Shown here: positions 6,192-15,383 of the stretch, piece after piece
Layout of the letters: each line of letters opens with the position of its first letter
Numbering within the stretch: position 1 is the first letter of the stretch
From: Sphingopyxis flava
GTDB lineage: Bacteria; Pseudomonadota; Alphaproteobacteria; Sphingomonadales; Sphingomonadaceae
Direction: 5' to 3'
DNA length: 32,182 nucleotides
NCBI RefSeq assembly: GCF_900168005.1
Contig: NZ_FUYP01000032.1
Span: forward strand, 1-32,182
The notes under the pieces: generated by a model
What the model saw: the letters and a program-made list of their open reading frames with translations, nothing else
Told to the model about the DNA's origin: nothing
Database searches by the model: none
Translations under genes and position numbers: made by a program

Positions 6192-9100
6192 ATGGGACGT
6201 GAAGATATGGGGAAGTTTGTGAAGCAGGTAAGCAGGCGGCATGGCGCATCGGCATGTCGGGTACGGAAGGGGCGTTCCGTCCGGTCACACCTGATGACAA
6301 GCGCAGCCGCTCTTGTCGCCGCGGCTTCCTTCCATCCTTCCGCCGCTTGGGCGCAAGAGAATGTCTGGCAAGGCGATGCGGACCGGGACTGGTATAAGGA
6401 TGAAAACTGGTCCGAGAATGACGCGCCGGTTGGTGATGGCCAGGCAGACGAAGTCGTTATCGATGTTGTCGGCCTGAACTCGCCTGTGATCGAATATTTT
6501 GACGATCCCTGGGAAATGGACCGGGTGGCGTCTTCTGTATCTGCAACCGTCGGTTCGATAGGGAGCGGTGAACTGACCATCCGCAATGGCGGCGCATATC
6601 GAGTAGGAAGCGGCGCTCTGACGCTGGGCGATCAAGCCGGATCGAGTGGGCTTGTTACCGCCAGCGGTGGCGGATCGAGCCTTACCGCGACCGGGTGGTA
6701 TAGCTACATCGGCAGGTCTGGCGAAGGCACACTTGTAATCGATGGGGGCGCCTCCTTCGAAAACGATACGACGTGGATCGGTTGGGCTGCCGGGAGCGAG
6801 GGGCATGTGACAATCAGCGGGCCGGGGTCGACCTGGACCGGGATACGGACCCAGGCGACGACATTTCCTGCAATCTATGTCGGAAATGCAGGCACCGGCT
6901 CTCTAACGGTGGAGAATGGCGGCTCGATTCTCAATATGTCCGCTGTCCATGTCGGCAGGGAAGCGGGCGGCAACGGCACCGTCACCGTCACTGGCGCAAA
7001 TTCGTATCTCAGATCAGGCGAATTCTACATCGGGGGAGCCAACTCCTCCCTGACCGGTACGGGCGCCCTTCTCATCAGCAACGGTGGGGCGGTGGACAGT
7101 TTCACCAGCTTTGTCGGACGCAAAGGCATCGGTACCGCATCGGTCAGCGGGGCGGGTTCAAGCTGGGACATCAATGGAACGCTTTTTGTCGGCGAGGCCA
7201 ATTCCGGATCGTTGGATATCAGCGATGGCGGCGTGGTGAATGCCACTACGGTCATTCTGGGGCGCAGCAGTGGCGGAAGCGGCACGGCGCTTGTTCAGGG
7301 CGCGGATTCACAGTTGACCATCACCGGCGATCTGTTCGTCGGCGCCCAGAGCGAAGGCTCGCTGACAGTGAGCGACGGTGGGCATGTGGCTGTGGGCGGC
7401 ACCCTTCATATTGCCGAACAGCGCGCTTTCGGCATGCCTAGCACCGGCACGGTCTATATCGGCGGCGATACGGCGCCTGCCGCGGCCGGAACACTGACCG
7501 CGGGCGAAATATTGTTCGGGTTGGGCGACGGCACGCTGGTGTTCAATCACACCGGCACCGCGCATCTGTTCGATACGTCGCTTCGCAGTGTGGCCGAAGG
7601 ACAAGGCAGCCTGTCCCATCGCGCTGGCACCACCGTCCTGACCGGCGACAGCTCGCGATTTTCCGGCGCGACACAGATATCGGGTGGCACCCTCTTGCTG
7701 ACAGGGGTGCTGGGCGGCTCCGTTTCGCTCGATAGCCTTGGTCCCGATCTTGCGGGGCTGGGCGGAACCGGCAGGTTGACCGGCGATCTGACCGTCACGA
7801 GCGGGCTGCTGCGGCCCGGTATCGAGCAAGGCACGCTGACGATAGACGGCAACCTCATGCTGGGAAGCGGGGCGATGCTGCGTTACGATCTGGGCGCCCC
7901 GTCCGGCACGCCGGGCGTGGACAGCGATCTTCTGGTGGTGGGGGGCGATCTTGTCCTCGACGGCACGCTGGAAGTCACCGATGCCGGCGGCTTTGGCGAA
8001 GGGCTGTATCGCCTGATCGATTATGGCGGCACGCTGACCGATAACGGGCTGGCCATCGGCAGCCGTCTGCCCACAGGCTATGATGACACCAACCTCACCG
8101 TCCAGACGGCCATTGCCGGGGAAATCAACCTGCTTGTCGGCGAAAGCAACGAGCCGGGTGGCGATCCGGGCGCATTTCAGTTCTGGAACGGGACGCAGAC
8201 GACCCCGAACGGCAGCATAGCGGGCGGAGCGGGTACATGGTCCGCCACGGGAACCAACTGGACCAATGCGGATGGCTCGCAGTCCGGCGTGTATGACCCT
8301 GATGCGATGCTGATCTTCGCCGGGATGCCCGGCTACACCGTGACCGTGGATGGCAGCGAAGGTCCGATCACGACGAGCGGGATGCAGTTCGCCGTGCCGG
8401 ACTATACCATCGCAGGCGATGCAATCGCGCTGGATGGCGCGGTCACGATCCGGGTCGGTGACGGCACGGCGGCAGGCGCCGCCTATACCGCGCACATCGA
8501 CAGCGACCTGACCGGCTGGGGCATGTTGATAAAGGACGATCTCGGAACGCTCGTCCTGACGGGTGAAGGCAACAGCTATCGCGGCGGAACCAGGGTCATC
8601 GCCGGTGTGCTGGTGGGCAATGGAAACAGCCTGCCAGGCGATATCGTCAACCAGAGCATCGTCGAATTCAGCGAGGATACCGCCTCGGTATATATGGGCA
8701 ACATGATCGGCACCGGGGCCGTCACGAAGACCGGCGCTGGCGAGACCACCTTCGCAGGCGCCAACAGCTATACCGGCGGCACCTTCATTCAGGATGGCGC
8801 CTTGATAGGCCATACGGTCAGCCTTCAGGGCGAAATCGAGATTGGCACTGATGGCAAGATGATTTTCGATCAGGATGCCGATGGCGTCTTTTCCGGCAAC
8901 ATCACGGGACAAGGCAGGCTGGAGAAACATGGTTCCGGCCTCGTGCATCTTGACGGGGTTACCAGCCACACTGGCGGCACCGAGCTGACCGAGGGCACGC
9001 TGTCGGGCACGACCGACAGCCTTCAGGGCGAGATCGTGATGATGGATGGCACGATACTGGTGTTTGATCAGGAGGCCGACGGAAGATTCGCGGGCATGCT

Positions 9101-12100
9101 GGGAGGCAACCGAGCTATCCTGGTGAAAACCGGCCTCGGAACCGCTACCATGGCAGGGGATAACAGCTTCTTTACAGGCGAGGTCCAGGTCCTCAACGGC
9201 ACGCTGGTGACAGAAACGGTGATCAGCCCGCGCAGCTTTGTCATCAGTTCTCCCGGACATCTGAAAGGTACGGTGGATACGCTTGTCGGCGATATCGTTG
9301 CCAACGGCGCGCTGACGATCACGGAAAATGACGATGCGACCTATGCGGGACGTTTGTCCGGAAATGGCGGCGGGCTGTTCATCAAAGATGGGGACGGCAT
9401 CCTGCGCCTGACGGGCGTGAACAATTTTGCCGGGCGGACCGATATCCGCGAAGGTGCGCTGCACGGCAACACGCAGAGCCTGACGGGCAGCATGATTACC
9501 ATGCTGGAGGGTACCGCGCTGGCCTTCAGCCAGAGCGGGAACGGCACTTTCGCTGGCGATATTCTGGGCTTCGGAACGCTGCACAAGGTTGGCACCGGCG
9601 AACTGCATCTGACGGGCAGCAACAGCTATACCGGCGGCACCGTCATCCACGAGGGCGGTTTGCGCGGCGACACGGATAGCCTGCAAGGGAATTTCGATAC
9701 GGGCTTGTCCGCTTCCAACAACCTGATCTTCGATCAGGACAGCAATGGCACCTTTGCAGGCAGCGTCAGCGGGGACGGAAGGTTGATGAAGGATGGCACT
9801 GGCGAGGTGTACCTTGCCGGGACCACCAGCCACACAGGTGGCACGCATATTCTCGGAGGCACCTTGTCAGGCACGACTGACAACCTGCGGGACTTTATCG
9901 TGGTCCATGACAATGGCAGGCTGGAGTTTGATCAGGATAGCGTCGGTATCTTCGGTGGCGAATTGCGGGGAACCGGCATTCTGATCAAGAGTGGCCTGGA
10001 GACGCTTACCCTGACCGGTGACGCCAGCGGCTTCACAGGCGCGGTCGAGGTCAGCAACGGCACGCTGGTGGCGGAAACGGCAATTGGCCAGGGCGGCTTT
10101 GTCGTCAGATCACCCGGACATCTGAAAGGCACGGTGGATACGCTTGTCGGCGATATCGTTGCCAACGGCGCGCTGACGATCACGGAAAATGACGATGCGA
10201 CCTATGCGGGACGTTTGTCCGGAAATGGCGGCGGGCTGTTCATCAAAGATGGGGACGGCATCCTGCGCCTGACGGGCGTGAACAATTTTGCCGGGCGGAC
10301 CGATATCCGCGAAGGTGCGCTGCACGGCAACACGCAGAGCCTGACGGGCAGCATGATTACCATGCTGGAGGGTACCGCGCTGGCCTTCAGCCAGAGCGGG
10401 AACGGCACTTTCGCTGGCGATATTCTGGGCTTCGGAACGCTGCACAAGGTTGGCACCGGCGAACTGCATCTGACGGGCAGCAACAGCTATACCGGCGGCA
10501 CCATCATCCACGAGGGCGGTTTGCGCGGCGACACCAACAGCTTGCAAGGGGATATCGACACCGGCGCTTTTGGAAACATTCTGACTTTCGATCAGGATGG
10601 TGACGGCGCCTATTCCGGCGACATCGGCGGAGAGGGCTGGCTTGTGAAGAGGGGCAGCGGCCGGGTGCATCTGGCCGGGACCACCAGCCATACAGGCGGC
10701 ACGAGCATTTTCGAGGGTACTTTGTCAGGCACGACGGACAGCCTGCAAGGCCATGTCGCGATCATCGACGCCTCGACGCTGGTGTTCGATCAGGACAGCA
10801 ACGGCAGCTTCGACGGCGAACTGGCGGGAACCGGCAGCCTGATCAAGGACGGCACCGGGGCCGTCACGCTGACGGGAGATTCGTCGAGCTTCACCGGCCA
10901 GACCGACATTCTGGCCGGTGTGCTTGCCATCAATGGCAGCCTTGGCGGAAACATCACCGTGTCTGGCGGGGCCTTGAAGGGAACGGGAGTTTTCGGGAAC
11001 GTCACGACCGGACAAGGCGGCACCTTCGCGCCGGGCAATTCGATCGGCCAGAGCAACGCGGCCAGCGTGACGTTCGAGGCCGGATCGGTCTTCGAAGTGG
11101 AGTTGAACGATGGCGGTTTCGTACCCGGCGTCAACCATGACGCGATCCACGTCACGGGCAGCGCCACCCTGAATGGCGGGACTGTGCATGTCACCCCGGA
11201 CAATGGAACCGATACCGGCGAGACCTATCTGCCGGGCACCTATACGATATTGACGGCGGATGGCGGCCTTAGCGGAGCCTTCGACGGGGTGACGGACGAT
11301 TACGTCTTCCTCGATTTCGCGCTCGATTACGATCCCACATCCGTCTTTCTGATCTCGAACCGGATCGCCCATTTCTCCGATGTCGCGCTGACGGCCAACC
11401 AGGCGGGCATCGCGGTGACGCTCGACGCGCTCGATGGCGGCAATGACATCGTCAGCGCCCTGCTCGGTCAGACTGACGAGGGCGCGGCCCGCCATGCATT
11501 AGACAGCCTGACCGGCGAGCTTCATGCCTCGCTAACCGCCACGCTGGTGGAGCAAAGCCGCGTCACCCGCGACGCCGCCTTTGCAAGAGGCAACCGGATC
11601 TTGCGCCGGGAGGGTGTAGAGCTGTGGATCGAGGGGCTTGCGGGCAACCAGCGGAACGATGGAACGGCCAACACCGCGGCATTGAAAAATAACCGCTATG
11701 GATTCCTGCTGGGCGCAGATACGAATATCGGGAGCAATCTGCGTGTTGGCGCCTTTGCCGGCTATACCGATTCCGACGTCCGAGCTACCGACAGGGGTTC
11801 GACCGCATCTATCGACAGCACCCATCTGGGGGCATATGGGGCCGGCCAGTGGGGCGGCTTCGGCCTGCAAGTCGGTGCCGACATAAGCTGGCACGATATC
11901 GACGCCAGCAGGCAGGTGAATTTCCCCGGTTTTTCGGACAGTCTGGAAAGCGCCTATTCGGCGCGCACGGGCCAACTCTACGGCAGAATGTCCTATGCCT
12001 TAAGCGCCGGTTCCGTGACCTTCACGCCGTTCGGCGAGATCGCCCATGTCTGGCACTCGTCGGAACGCTTTGCGGAAACGGGCGGCCCGGCGGCGCTGGA

Positions 12101-12434
12101 GGCGGAAAAGGTAGATACCAGCGTGACCTTCTCCACGCTCGGCCTGCGGATGGCAACGGAGATCGATCTTGGCCAGTCCCGCGCGGAATTCGGCGCTGAG
12201 ATCGGCTGGCGGCACGCTTTCGATCAGCCGGAAGCATCGGTCCAGGCGCTGCATGCAGGCGGCGCCCCCTTCGTCGTGACGGGCGCTCCGATCGCGGAGA
12301 ATGCCCTGTCGCTGGGTCTTGGCGGCAGGTTGGCGTTGTCCGACCGGGCGAGCCTGTCATTCGGCTACAATGCCGATCTCGCGAAGCAATATGAAAACCA
12401 CGCCTTCAGGGCTGGCATATCCTTTGCTTTCTGA
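6192..12434 (+). CDS. Giant autotransporter (type Va) with beta-helix passenger
   Basis: 2,080 residues from ATG 6192; a second ATG at 6207 is an equally plausible start. An extended, basic N-terminus leads to a signal peptide ending SAAWA|QE near residue 54. Residues about 100-400 carry repeats of the T5SS/PEP-CTERM-associated type (G-SGxLTISDGG, VSGAGSSW). From about 780 to 1,600 there are many autotransporter-associated beta-strand repeats (LTGxNSYTGGT, LSGTTDSLQG, FDQDxDGxFxG). About 1,800-2,080 is the beta-barrel (ELWIEGLAG to the terminal Phe of GISFAF). The passenger should form a long surface beta-helix, so adhesion or aggregation is likely. No protease catalytic motif is visible. A 372-bp exact internal duplication indicates recent repeat expansion. 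It is followed at 16 bp by lipoprotein genes. Confidence 0.93.
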   Translation: MGREDMGKFVKQVSRRHGASACRVRKGRSVRSHLMTSAAALVAAASFHPSAAWAQENVWQGDADRDWYKDENWSENDAPVGDGQADEVVIDVVGLNSPVIEYFDDPWEMDRVASSVSATVGSIGSGELTIRNGGAYRVGSGALTLGDQAGSSGLVTASGGGSSLTATGWYSYIGRSGEGTLVIDGGASFENDTTWIGWAAGSEGHVTISGPGSTWTGIRTQATTFPAIYVGNAGTGSLTVENGGSILNMSAVHVGREAGGNGTVTVTGANSYLRSGEFYIGGANSSLTGTGALLISNGGAVDSFTSFVGRKGIGTASVSGAGSSWDINGTLFVGEANSGSLDISDGGVVNATTVILGRSSGGSGTALVQGADSQLTITGDLFVGAQSEGSLTVSDGGHVAVGGTLHIAEQRAFGMPSTGTVYIGGDTAPAAAGTLTAGEILFGLGDGTLVFNHTGTAHLFDTSLRSVAEGQGSLSHRAGTTVLTGDSSRFSGATQISGGTLLLTGVLGGSVSLDSLGPDLAGLGGTGRLTGDLTVTSGLLRPGIEQGTLTIDGNLMLGSGAMLRYDLGAPSGTPGVDSDLLVVGGDLVLDGTLEVTDAGGFGEGLYRLIDYGGTLTDNGLAIGSRLPTGYDDTNLTVQTAIAGEINLLVGESNEPGGDPGAFQFWNGTQTTPNGSIAGGAGTWSATGTNWTNADGSQSGVYDPDAMLIFAGMPGYTVTVDGSEGPITTSGMQFAVPDYTIAGDAIALDGAVTIRVGDGTAAGAAYTAHIDSDLTGWGMLIKDDLGTLVLTGEGNSYRGGTRVIAGVLVGNGNSLPGDIVNQSIVEFSEDTASVYMGNMIGTGAVTKTGAGETTFAGANSYTGGTFIQDGALIGHTVSLQGEIEIGTDGKMIFDQDADGVFSGNITGQGRLEKHGSGLVHLDGVTSHTGGTELTEGTLSGTTDSLQGEIVMMDGTILVFDQEADGRFAGMLGGNRAILVKTGLGTATMAGDNSFFTGEVQVLNGTLVTETVISPRSFVISSPGHLKGTVDTLVGDIVANGALTITENDDATYAGRLSGNGGGLFIKDGDGILRLTGVNNFAGRTDIREGALHGNTQSLTGSMITMLEGTALAFSQSGNGTFAGDILGFGTLHKVGTGELHLTGSNSYTGGTVIHEGGLRGDTDSLQGNFDTGLSASNNLIFDQDSNGTFAGSVSGDGRLMKDGTGEVYLAGTTSHTGGTHILGGTLSGTTDNLRDFIVVHDNGRLEFDQDSVGIFGGELRGTGILIKSGLETLTLTGDASGFTGAVEVSNGTLVAETAIGQGGFVVRSPGHLKGTVDTLVGDIVANGALTITENDDATYAGRLSGNGGGLFIKDGDGILRLTGVNNFAGRTDIREGALHGNTQSLTGSMITMLEGTALAFSQSGNGTFAGDILGFGTLHKVGTGELHLTGSNSYTGGTIIHEGGLRGDTNSLQGDIDTGAFGNILTFDQDGDGAYSGDIGGEGWLVKRGSGRVHLAGTTSHTGGTSIFEGTLSGTTDSLQGHVAIIDASTLVFDQDSNGSFDGELAGTGSLIKDGTGAVTLTGDSSSFTGQTDILAGVLAINGSLGGNITVSGGALKGTGVFGNVTTGQGGTFAPGNSIGQSNAASVTFEAGSVFEVELNDGGFVPGVNHDAIHVTGSATLNGGTVHVTPDNGTDTGETYLPGTYTILTADGGLSGAFDGVTDDYVFLDFALDYDPTSVFLISNRIAHFSDVALTANQAGIAVTLDALDGGNDIVSALLGQTDEGAARHALDSLTGELHASLTATLVEQSRVTRDAAFARGNRILRREGVELWIEGLAGNQRNDGTANTAALKNNRYGFLLGADTNIGSNLRVGAFAGYTDSDVRATDRGSTASIDSTHLGAYGAGQWGGFGLQVGADISWHDIDASRQVNFPGFSDSLESAYSARTGQLYGRMSYALSAGSVTFTPFGEIAHVWHSSERFAETGGPAALEAEKVDTSVTFSTLGLRMATEIDLGQSRAEFGAEIGWRHAFDQPEASVQALHAGGAPFVVTGAPIAENALSLGLGGRLALSDRASLSFGYNADLAKQYENHAFRAGISFAF
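9270..9641 (+). repeat. Exact 372-bp internal duplication in autotransporter, copy 1
   Basis: Bases 9270-9641 are identical to 10131-10502, an offset of 861 bp (287 codons), with near-identity continuing a little beyond both ends. It encodes about 124 residues of passenger repeat. Silent positions are also conserved, so the event is recent duplication or gene conversion rather than selection on the protein. Confidence 0.92.
10131..10502 (+). repeat. Exact 372-bp internal duplication in autotransporter, copy 2
   Basis: Second copy of the segment at 9270-9641, in frame and in the same orientation. The first mismatches are T9269/C10130 upstream and G9642/A10503 downstream. Recombination between the copies would remove exactly 287 codons and keep the frame. 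Confidence 0.92.
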
Positions 12435-12450
12435 CCGGGAGAAGTCCGAA

Positions 12451-12999
12451 TTGTCCGGCAGGAAAGGCAGAAAGGCGACACTGGCGACCGGGCTTCTCGC
12501 GCTTGTTTTAGCGGCCTGTTCCGGTGGGGCTGACACGCAAGGCGATACCGCGCCATCGCAATCTCCATCACAAGCAGCGCAGGGCGATTGCGATCTGCTC
12601 GATCCCGATACACTCGAACGGGCATTTGGGGGCAAGCTTACCTTCACGCGCATGAGCGGTCGCGGGGAACGTGGAGGCGGATGCACCGTTTCCGTTGCAC
12701 AGGGCGAAGAAAGCCAGATCATCCTTCAGGTCGGTGATGCCGCAGATTACGCGGCCCGGAAGGATGCCTACCACTCGCAGGGCTTGAAATTGGTGCCTGT
12801 GAACCTGGGCAGGGAAGCCTTCATCGTCAACGATGCGCAACTCATCGCCATCGACGATCAGAACCGCTCCATCTCACTCGGCCTGTCGCTTGTCGTCTTT
12901 GACGGAAAACCGCCCCTTTCTAACGAGGAGGCAGCGGCTGGAATCGAAAAGGCTGGCAGCGAGATTCTAGCGAACATGCAGGCGCCACCGTCAGCGTGA
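12451..12999 (+). CDS. Lipoprotein, paralogue of the next gene
   Basis: 182 residues starting at a TTG. A GGGAGA lies 8-10 nt upstream and 16 bp separate it from the autotransporter stop; the longer frame from 12301 would overlap the barrel coding region and lacks a signal peptide. The signal sequence ends in the lipobox LAAC, so it is a lipoprotein. The mature part has CDLLDPDTLERAFGGKL, a second Cys in GGGCTVSV, AADYAARKDAY and SISLGLSL. All of these have counterparts in the next gene (CGGLLGRADIAEAFGGLL, AGCMLFL, AEDFASRKDS, SLSLGLSS). The overall pattern recalls actinobacterial DUF3558 lipoproteins, but that is only a resemblance. Function unknown; it probably sits on the same envelope face as its paralogue. 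Confidence 0.72.
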   Translation: MSGRKGRKATLATGLLALVLAACSGGADTQGDTAPSQSPSQAAQGDCDLLDPDTLERAFGGKLTFTRMSGRGERGGGCTVSVAQGEESQIILQVGDAADYAARKDAYHSQGLKLVPVNLGREAFIVNDAQLIAIDDQNRSISLGLSLVVFDGKPPLSNEEAAAGIEKAGSEILANMQAPPSA

Positions 13000-13044
13000 C
13001 GGGTTCGAAAATCGACTATTCCTGAACAGGGGGTTCTTACGATC

Positions 13045-13581
13045 ATGAGCAGATATCATCACCTGAAAACCATCCTCGCGGCTGCCGCGATCATGCCGCT
13101 CGCTATCTCTTGTTCCGGGGATAGCCAGGGCGATACCATAGCCGCAGAGGATGCTGGCGCCGCCGCCAGCGAAGAATGCGGTGGCCTGCTCGGCAGGGCC
13201 GATATCGCTGAAGCCTTCGGCGGCCTCCTGACCGTGAAGGATACGACCGTAGCGGCTATGGGAGATGAGGTGGCCGGTTGCATGCTCTTTCTGGACGAGG
13301 GCGCAAACAACCGGATCAACTTCAACATTGGCGATGCCGAGGACTTCGCCTCGCGCAAGGATTCTCAAATGCGCCAGACTGGCGGAACGCATGAGGCGTT
13401 CGACGCCGGAACTGAGGCGCATGTATTCAATGGCATCAACGTCATCGCGCTGAACGAGGATGGGAAGTCACTGTCCCTGGGGCTGTCGTCAGCAGCGATC
13501 GAGGAGGAGAACCTGCTGACGCGGGAGCAAAGCACGACCGGGCTGAAGCTGCTCGCCCAGCGGATCATGAGCCGCCTCTAG
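13045..13581 (+). CDS. Lipoprotein, paralogue of the preceding gene
   Basis: 178 residues. The ATG is preceded by AGGGGGT. The signal peptide ends in the lipobox AISC. The mature domain is clearly homologous to that of the preceding gene: a Cys-rich start, an AFGGLLTV segment, a second Cys (AGCMLF), GDAEDFASRKDS, a VFNGINVIALNEDG strand and a C-terminal amphipathic helix. The two conserved mature cysteines may form a disulfide. Tandem duplication within the run followed by divergence is the simplest history. No known function. Confidence 0.75.
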   Translation: MSRYHHLKTILAAAAIMPLAISCSGDSQGDTIAAEDAGAAASEECGGLLGRADIAEAFGGLLTVKDTTVAAMGDEVAGCMLFLDEGANNRINFNIGDAEDFASRKDSQMRQTGGTHEAFDAGTEAHVFNGINVIALNEDGKSLSLGLSSAAIEEENLLTREQSTTGLKLLAQRIMSRL

Positions 13582-13627
13582 GACTATCGTCCAACTATCA
13601 CGCGAAAAGATCCATGGAGGAGGCAAC

Positions 13628-14161
13628 ATGCGAATTTTCATGACACTTGTTCCGGCTTGTCTGCTGGTTGCTGGTTGCTCCAGCGAACAAGGCAATGCCG
13701 AAGAAAACAATAGCGATACCGGGATGACTGCGGCTGCCCGATCAGGTGTGCCCGCCGTCGCCGAAGCCTATCGGCCATCGTTTGACGAGGCGTTGCGGAA
13801 GGCAGGCGAAGGGACCTCCCCCTCAGGAGCTTGCGCGGGTGTTGTGGGGCAAGCAACCACCGTCCTGAACAATGCGGATGCCGCAGCACAGGATCGCGCG
13901 GATGCGATTGCGGCGCTCGATGCCTGTTATGTGCGTTCGATGGCCCGCTTTGTCGATACGACATTGTCCATCGAAAATCCCGGCCCGCAGCAATGCATAA
14001 GCTTGCTAAGGGCTCTGCCTGTTCACCGCAGTTCGCTTGGCTCCTTTTTCGAAGGCACCGGGGAAGATGTTGCCGGCTATGACAAGCGACTTGCCGATTT
14101 GGTCGGGGAGAAAGTGCGTTCGGCGTGCCCTGACAATGCAAACACCATTCTGGGCGGGTGA
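13628..14161 (+). CDS. Lipoprotein of unknown function
   Basis: 177 residues. A strong ribosome site (GGAGGAGG) precedes the ATG. The signal peptide ends in the lipobox VAGC. The mature protein is mostly helical by appearance, with cysteines in GACAGVV, LDACYV, QQCISLL and RSACPD that could form two disulfides. It has no similarity I recognise to the two lipoproteins before it. It lies in the middle of the plus-strand run with 46 bp upstream and 40 bp downstream, so cotranscription is likely. Confidence 0.72.
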   Translation: MRIFMTLVPACLLVAGCSSEQGNAEENNSDTGMTAAARSGVPAVAEAYRPSFDEALRKAGEGTSPSGACAGVVGQATTVLNNADAAAQDRADAIAALDACYVRSMARFVDTTLSIENPGPQQCISLLRALPVHRSSLGSFFEGTGEDVAGYDKRLADLVGEKVRSACPDNANTILGG

Positions 14162-14201
14162 CTGACGCAAGCTGGCCCCGGATTTTACTGAGGAGATTTC
14201 T

Positions 14202-14633
14202 GTGAAACAGCTTCCCCTGGCGAAAATCGCTTCGGTCGCCACCTTGCTCCTGCTGTCGGCCTGCGGGACGAACGCCGATACCGATGGCATTGTCGGCGAT
14301 GACAATGGAAGCGCGATTGCCGGCGGTTCCCAGAACATCGACTGGCTGCCGGCGGGGCTTGCCTTGCCTGAGCCGCATACCGTGCTTCAGAACAGCAGCA
14401 TCGGGACGAGGACGCAACTCCTGCAAGTGAGCGTTCCCGACGATCCATCGGCGGAAGTTCCAGCGTGGAAAGCGGCTCTCGAAGCAGCTGGCTATTCCGT
14501 CACAGAGAGTGCTGCCAATGGCGGCCTGCGCTTCAATGGCCTGGATGTGGAAAGCGGCCAGATCGCCATATCCAGGCCTCAGGGAACGGATGATTATATG
14601 ATCCAGATCGATATCAGTCGGCAGGTGCAGTGA
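14202..14633 (+). CDS. Small lipoprotein of unknown function
   Basis: 143 residues beginning with GTG, with GAGGAG 6 nt upstream. The signal peptide ends in the lipobox LSAC. The mature part reads as a small alpha/beta domain: IDWLPAGLALPEPHTV, RTQLLQVSVPD, VPAWKAALEAAGYSV, then LRFNGLDVES and QIAISRPQ. The 'LPxPxxxxx ... W...L...GY' layout is shared by several uncharacterised periplasmic lipoproteins. It overlaps the next gene by 4 bp (GTGA), so the two are translationally coupled. Confidence 0.7.
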   Translation: MKQLPLAKIASVATLLLLSACGTNADTDGIVGDDNGSAIAGGSQNIDWLPAGLALPEPHTVLQNSSIGTRTQLLQVSVPDDPSAEVPAWKAALEAAGYSVTESAANGGLRFNGLDVESGQIAISRPQGTDDYMIQIDISRQVQ

Positions 14634-15303
14634 GCGCATTGCGTCTCGCCAGCATTGCATTGATCGCCGGGCTTATGACGAGCGACGGACGGGCGCAGAC
14701 TGATACGGACATTGCCGCCGGAAAGATTCGAAACTGGAACCATGGGGCGCAGGCCCTGGCGATCATGGACTTCGAAGACAGCAGCACTTTGAGGAACATC
14801 GAACCATCGATGCCGAGGGCCAGATTGTCATGGAGCCGATCGTTCCCCCGCCATCGCAACAGACCGTTTCCCGAACCTTCGATACATGCCGCGCGAATAC
14901 GGTTCAGATCGTCAATGGAAGCATCGGGATAACGCCAATCGTGCCGCTCGCCCTGTCGGGGGACGGACACGAGCGCGCATTGGCAATCGCGGATTCCGCG
15001 GAGATGGCAGTGTGGAGATTGAACCACGGACAGGCGCCCATGATCAAAGGCGCGCATCTCCAGCTTGTCTATGCCGAAGGGGAGGCTGAGATTCAGGGAA
15101 TCTGCTCATGGGAAATCCTTGTTCCGCTCGGCGATGCGGAGGTGACGGTTGAATATGCCATCCGCTTCAGACCCGGCTGGAATCTCATCCGCAACCGTAT
15201 CGTCGATTTCATCGAATCCTGGTCGGGCGCCTATCAGGAAACCTACATGATTATCGACACAGTAGGCGTGCTGCCGGAAGATGTAGCCTGGTTCTCGCAA
15301 TAA
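14630..15303 (+). pseudogene. Exported protein gene with a frameshift near 14,787
   Basis: The gene starts with the GTG that overlaps the previous stop and encodes a signal peptide (ALRLASIALIAGLMTSDGRA|Q). After about 52 residues, at AIMDFEDSST, the good coding frame shifts by -1 and continues as FEEHRTIDAEGQIVMEP to the stop at 15301-15303. Restoring one T in the TTT run at 14788-14790 rejoins both parts into a protein of about 225 residues. The second part has an isolated ATG at 14830 but no signal peptide or good ribosome site. The shift may be a real mutation or a sequencing error. No slippery heptamer is present, so programmed frameshifting is unlikely. The family is not recognised. Confidence 0.6.
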
Positions 15304-15383
15304 TTCGCGGCTGAAGGGAGAGAGAGATGGGAACCCCCGGATTCGGATACTCATCGAATAGGATTCGATTAAAGGAGCTGCCA

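Noticed and set aside
7308..9848. Very long minus-strand open frame opposite the autotransporter
   Set aside because: It is the antisense shadow of a repetitive GC-rich gene. It has no signal peptide, domain or ribosome site, and the plus-strand product is a clear autotransporter.
9270..10502. Possible CRISPR-like array because of repeated blocks
   Set aside because: The repeats are long, in frame and protein-coding beta-strand units, without unique spacers or cas genes.
14788..14830. Programmed -1 frameshifting in the exported-protein gene
   Set aside because: No X-XXY-YYZ heptamer or downstream structure is visible; a one-base deletion or sequencing error explains it better.
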